Below, piece after piece: positions 61,018-64,000 of a DNA stretch of 64,000 bases. Below the pieces are notes generated by a model. That model did no database searches. It had not been told where the DNA came from and saw nothing but the letters and a program-made list of their open reading frames with translations. The translations under genes and the position numbers were made by a program. Source of the DNA: Oscillospiraceae bacterium (GTDB lineage: Bacteria; Bacillota; Clostridia; Oscillospirales; Acutalibacteraceae); assembly GCA_003514385.1 (NCBI GenBank), contig DOQR01000002.1, forward strand, positions 1 to 64,000, given 5' to 3'. Position 1 is the stretch's first letter; every line of letters begins with the position of its first letter.

Positions 61018-61494
61018 TTAATAGAAACAGTCATTTTCCCATTTCGCGGGATTTGTTTCGATGTAGTTCCATATCATTTCATAATCGTGCTCGTCGCGGA
61101 TAACCCTATCAAAATATGTCCGCTGAAAGATATCCCTGCCTATCTCGGCGTTGCAGAATCGCTTGAACGCCGCGACCATGCGCGGGATTTTTTCATTTGC
61201 GCGTGTTGAGGAAATATCGGTCTCATCGATGCGGATTATCATATGTATGTGATTCGGCATGATAACGAATTTATCAATGTGCGCACCCTTTACCTTTTCA
61301 AACCCGATTATGTATTTCAAAATGATTTGACCCTCGTCGGTCAGGTTTACTTCCGGGGCGTCGAGGTCGCCGCCCCCTACAATGTCACATAAAATTTTTG
61401 CTCTTCCGGCTATGCATATGGTTATGAAATATGCGCCGGCACTGCTGTAGCTGAAGTTTTTCAATCTGTTCGGTTTTCTGTCCGGTAACGCCAT
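61018..61494 (-). CDS. REP-associated tyrosine transposase (Y1/HUH family)
   Basis: A 158-residue single-domain Y1 transposase (RAYT, IS200/IS605-related). The HUH metal motif is in VIMPNHIHMIIRI (His near residues 82 and 84), preceded by FSYSSAGAYFITICI. The likely catalytic Tyr lies in WNYIETNPAKW near residue 144. These enzymes cut single-stranded DNA at REP palindromes. The ATG was chosen because the upstream open frame merely translates REP copy 2. Three REP elements and one reversed partial element flank the gene. Confidence 0.88.
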   Translation of the reverse strand: MALPDRKPNRLKNFSYSSAGAYFITICIAGRAKILCDIVGGGDLDAPEVNLTDEGQIILKYIIGFEKVKGAHIDKFVIMPNHIHMIIRIDETDISSTRANEKIPRMVAAFKRFCNAEIGRDIFQRTYFDRVIRDEHDYEMIWNYIETNPAKWENDCFY

Positions 61495-61511
61495 ATTAAT
61501 CACCCACCAAT

Positions 61512-61539
61512 ATATTATCATACAGAGAACAAAAATCAA
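61512..61539 (-). promoter_or_regulatory. Possible promoter of the transposase gene
   Basis: Minus strand TTGATT, 16 bases, TAATAT, just before the start codon. Confidence 0.4.
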
Positions 61540-61570
61540 TCGCAATTTTCGTGCTTTCTGCAATCCCTTT

Positions 61571-61614
61571 GTAGGGTGCGGCGACTCGACGCACCGCTGC
61601 CGCCGCCGGCGGCA
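61571..61614. repeat. REP element, copy 2
   Basis: First stem GGTGCG-gcgactcga-CGCACC, second stem TGCCGCC-gcc-GGCGGCA. Identical to copy 3 over the full 44 bases and the next six. Confidence 0.8.
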
Positions 61615-61692
61615 CAGAACGCAGGCCGGAACAAAACGAATTAAGCAGCACAAACGAAACAATAAAATTTTCAGTGACACTTGCGCGTCAAA

Positions 61693-61717
61693 GGGTCGTC
61701 GGGGTCGCGACCCCTAC
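61693..61717 (-). repeat. Partial REP element in reverse orientation
   Basis: Minus strand GTAGGGGTCG, CGA, CCCCGACGACCC: head and first-stem region only, related to copy 1. Confidence 0.5.
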
Positions 61718-61807
61718 AGGGTAGGCGCGTACAATGCAATCATACCGACAACGCACGGGCACGGCACGAACATTTCTTGCATTTTCTCAAATTCTCCGCA
61801 GTCCATT

Positions 61808-61851
61808 GTAGGGTGCGGCGACTCGACGCACCGCTGCCGCCGCCGGCGGCA
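61808..61851. repeat. REP element, copy 3
   Basis: Same 44-base sequence as copy 2, in the same orientation. The 61.86-62.03 kb stretch after it is AT-rich with no gene. Confidence 0.8.
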
Positions 61852-62038
61852 CAGAACTCAAGCTCCAAACAAAGCGAATTAAACAGCATGAATATAGAAA
61901 ACGCACACTCTGTCCCCAATTTCGGACTTCAAATCGCCGCCTTATTATATCTATAAAACATTTTTTTGTGCAAACTGCTAAAATGTTATTTAAAAAATAA
62001 ATCGTTTCTAATCTATATATAAAATTTGAACTTTTCTG

Positions 62039-62067
62039 TTGACAAACAAAAGAGGCGCGAGTAAAAT
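62039..62067 (+). promoter_or_regulatory. Promoter of the surface protein gene
   Basis: TTGACA, 17 bases, TAAAAT, about 180 bases before the start codon. Confidence 0.75.
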
Positions 62068-62089
62068 AAGGTTACAGTGTAATGGTATA

Positions 62090-62221
62090 GGTATGCGGAG
62101 AGGTGGCCTCTTTTCGCAGAAACCGATGCCGTTGCAGTTGCGGCAGCGCCAATGACGCCGCTGCGGAAAAATAAAAAGGGCAAGAAAATGCACCGTACGC
62201 CATGCGTACAAGCCCGGTGCA
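62090..62221 (+). promoter_or_regulatory. Structured 5' leader with possible pseudoknot
   Basis: Hairpin TGCG-AGAGG-tgg-CCTCT-CGCA, then GCAGCG / CGCTGC, then a compact 3' part. There TGCACC (62189) pairs with GGTGCA (62216) and encloses hairpin GTACGC-cat-GCGTAC. GGGC (62178) is complementary to GCCC (62212), which would make a pseudoknot. The ribosome site follows 12 bases later. No known riboswitch class was recognised. Confidence 0.45.
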
Positions 62222-62245
62222 AAAATCAAAAGAAAGGTGATAATT

Positions 62246-64000
62246 ATGAAGACAAAAAAAGTCGGCAAGATAGTGTCGCTGCTCGTCGCCATAGTGCTCG
62301 TTGCAACGATCATGATTCCTGCCGCCAGTGTCCTCGCAGATACCGGCAGCAATGCTGTTACCTCCGGGGTTAACTGGGATGGCAAAGGTATTACGGTTAT
62401 TGATGGTAAAACCGAGACCAAGGATGCCGATGCTGCTTATAAACAGCTTAATGAAGTCCTCCACAATGCCAAGGTCGGAGATACTCTCCATATCCGTTTG
62501 GATGTAGATGTAAATCTTCCTGCGTTTGAGTCGTATGACACTAACGGTAACAAGACTTCAGACGGCCCTCGTTATGCTCTTGCTACATATGGTATTTTTA
62601 AGGACGCTTATAAGAAGAAAAACGCTGCAAAACCCGGTAAGCAGTCATGGACGGGCACAAAGAATAACGAAGCATGCAAGCCTAACCAATCGGATTTCTT
62701 TAAGACGGAGGGTTTCAGCAAACCGTTCTTTGGAGAAACCCCGTCTATGGTTAACAACCCGCTCAAATCTGTGCTTAAATATGCCGCTCGCGGGGATAAA
62801 ACAAGAGCATTTTTTAATGAAAATGTTTCAGGAGACGAGGCGGCAAAAACAAAATACTTTGACCTGTATGAGGAGCTTGATACTGCTGAGAAGCAGCACC
62901 TTGTAGGTCTTGAGAACAAAATTGGTCGTAGTGGCAGTATTGATACTACGAAGCTTCAGGAATACGATGATTCAATCCTTTTGATAAAAAAAGGAGTAAC
63001 GGTTGTTATTAACCTTAACGGGCATAAGGTTTCCGGAAAAAGAGGCTTTGATTCCGGCAATCCTTTTACCGGAGACCCTTCTTGCCAGTATTCGATTTTT
63101 AATGTCAAAGGCAACTTGACTGTCTGCGATGAGAGCAGCAGCACTCATGTAGCGAATGCTGTCGGCATGATAATGGGAGGCTCCGGTTCAATCTATGGCA
63201 AAGCACAGCGCAACGGCGGTGAAAACTACGCTACTGTAGACAGTGCCAGTTTCCAGTCCACTGCCTATTTCTATGTTGACAGAGATAATAAATGGACTCC
63301 GATTGAAGTCAAGAAAAGTGGCTCTGCCATTGAAGGAAACGAGGAGGCAGGTAAATGGGATACAACTCTTGATGCCAGCTGGGATCACTCTGCCGGTAAC
63401 TACCGCCTTTATTCGTACTATTATACCAAATATTACACCGGCGTTAAAGAAGCTCACGGCGGCGGAGTATATGTTGATGATAGCGCAACCTTTACCCTTT
63501 TAAGCGGCAAGATTTCTGAGAACGGCGCATGGCGCGGAGGAGCAGCCATTTTCGATGCAAGCGCTGCTCCCATCGCTTGCGGCGGCGGCGTATATGTTGC
63601 AGAAAATGCGACCTTCAATATGCTCGGCGGCGAGGTTTCTCATAACGCGGTTCGTTCTTATCAGAAGAATGCGAACCTTGAGCCCTATGCAATGGGCGGC
63701 GGCGTTTATCTTGCGGCCGGCGCTACGATGAACTTCAAGGGCGGCAAGGTTGCTGATAACGGCACCTATGCCGAGTCCAACAAGGATACGGATCAGACAT
63801 CGCAGGGCGGCGGTATCTATGTTGCCGGTGGTGCGACCCTTAACATGATGGGTAATCTCAGCCGCGGCCAAGAGAAGGAGAAGATAGAGTCTCGTCTTTC
63901 CGGTTTCCCGCAGGTTACCGGTAACGGTGCAGGTGTTTATGTCCGTACCAAGGGTCAGAAAGGCTATGCTGAGGGTGCCGGTGTTTATGTTGCCGCAAAC
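62246..64000 (+). CDS. Large surface protein with beta-helix repeats (5' part)
   Basis: The first 585 codons of a gene that continues past the window; the frame is open to the last base. A Sec signal (MKTKKVGKIVSLLVAIVLVAT, cleavage after VLA near residue 32) starts it. Residues about 33-400 are a mixed domain. From about residue 404 on there are repeats of roughly 40 residues with GGGVYV, ATF or ATM, a GG turn and an Asn (starting near 404, 446, 484 and 521), typical of right-handed beta-helix adhesins. Cell-wall anchoring signals would lie beyond the window. AAAGGTGAT precedes the ATG. It follows a long structured leader. Confidence 0.85.
   Translation, partial: MKTKKVGKIVSLLVAIVLVATIMIPAASVLADTGSNAVTSGVNWDGKGITVIDGKTETKDADAAYKQLNEVLHNAKVGDTLHIRLDVDVNLPAFESYDTNGNKTSDGPRYALATYGIFKDAYKKKNAAKPGKQSWTGTKNNEACKPNQSDFFKTEGFSKPFFGETPSMVNNPLKSVLKYAARGDKTRAFFNENVSGDEAAKTKYFDLYEELDTAEKQHLVGLENKIGRSGSIDTTKLQEYDDSILLIKKGVTVVINLNGHKVSGKRGFDSGNPFTGDPSCQYSIFNVKGNLTVCDESSSTHVANAVGMIMGGSGSIYGKAQRNGGENYATVDSASFQSTAYFYVDRDNKWTPIEVKKSGSAIEGNEEAGKWDTTLDASWDHSAGNYRLYSYYYTKYYTGVKEAHGGGVYVDDSATFTLLSGKISENGAWRGGAAIFDASAAPIACGGGVYVAENATFNMLGGEVSHNAVRSYQKNANLEPYAMGGGVYLAAGATMNFKGGKVADNGTYAESNKDTDQTSQGGGIYVAGGATLNMMGNLSRGQEKEKIESRLSGFPQVTGNGAGVYVRTKGQKGYAEGAGVYVAAN

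Noticed and set aside
61495..61680. 62-codon N-terminal extension of the transposase
   Set aside because: It translates through REP copy 2 into an Arg/Cys string; known proteins of this family begin near the chosen Met.
62178..62221. Twister ribozyme
   Set aside because: Only the AAGCCCGG-like segment is present. The P1/P2 stems and the cleavage-site context of twister were not found.
1..64000. tRNA, rRNA, tmRNA genes and CRISPR arrays
   Set aside because: No cloverleaf, rRNA-like block or regularly spaced repeat array was seen by eye. A tRNAscan or CRISPR-finder run would settle this.

Overview
The window reads as chromosomal DNA of an anaerobic Gram-positive bacterium of the class Clostridia. 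The support is strong AGGAGG-type ribosome sites, TTG/GTG starts, canonical promoters with 17-base spacers, Firmicutes-type RNA regulators (lysine and ZTP riboswitches, a PyrR-type attenuator, ArgR boxes), pyruvate phosphate dikinase, formate-tetrahydrofolate ligase, a TM1266-type hydrogenase regulator and the fused clostridial type of PurL. I cannot fix genus or family. No rRNA, tRNA or CRISPR array was seen.

Layout. 1-4.1 kb: a small secreted protein and a three-gene ABC export module. 4.2-10.3 kb: a cell-wall run (alpha/beta hydrolase, membrane-anchored MurF, Ddl, DUF1015, YcxB-like). 10.4-14.0 kb: trmL, pth and glmU on the minus strand. 14.3-17.1 kb: ppdK. 17.1-23.15 kb: an AT-richer accessory island of small membrane or lipoprotein genes and DUF1871/DUF5071 genes, with three duplicated sequence families and several decayed gene pieces. 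23.2-25.8 kb: a GT8 glycosyltransferase, a zinc-ribbon membrane protein, the TM1266-like regulator and a histidine phosphatase. 25.9-30.6 kb: a flavin/iron-sulfur oxidoreductase operon ending in hypA. 30.9-31.8 kb: a gene-poor stretch rich in hairpins. 31.8-37.2 kb: argCJBDF. 37.3-40.1 kb: an amino-acid ABC importer behind a lysine riboswitch. 40.2-53.3 kb: guaB and the purine operon. 53.4-58.8 kb: the pyrimidine operon. 58.9-60.9 kb: DegV, MscL and a DNA glycosylase. 60.9-61.9 kb: a REP-associated transposase flanked by its palindromic repeats. 62.0 kb to the end: a long structured leader and the first 585 codons of a large repeat-rich surface protein.

How the parts work together. The window holds much of arginine, purine and pyrimidine nucleotide synthesis, each under a different control device. 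In the purine operon a formate channel gene and formate-tetrahydrofolate ligase sit beside the two 10-formyl-THF-using enzymes (PurN and the AICAR transformylase), and the leader carries a ZTP riboswitch, which senses the intermediate that builds up when 10-formyl-THF is short. PurH is split into a stand-alone AICAR transformylase and a PurO-type IMP cyclohydrolase. PyrB carries a C-terminal zinc motif like that of PyrI.

The least explained parts are the 17.1-23.15 kb island, the 31.0-31.8 kb hairpin-rich stretch, and the pseudoknot-capable leader of the terminal surface protein gene.
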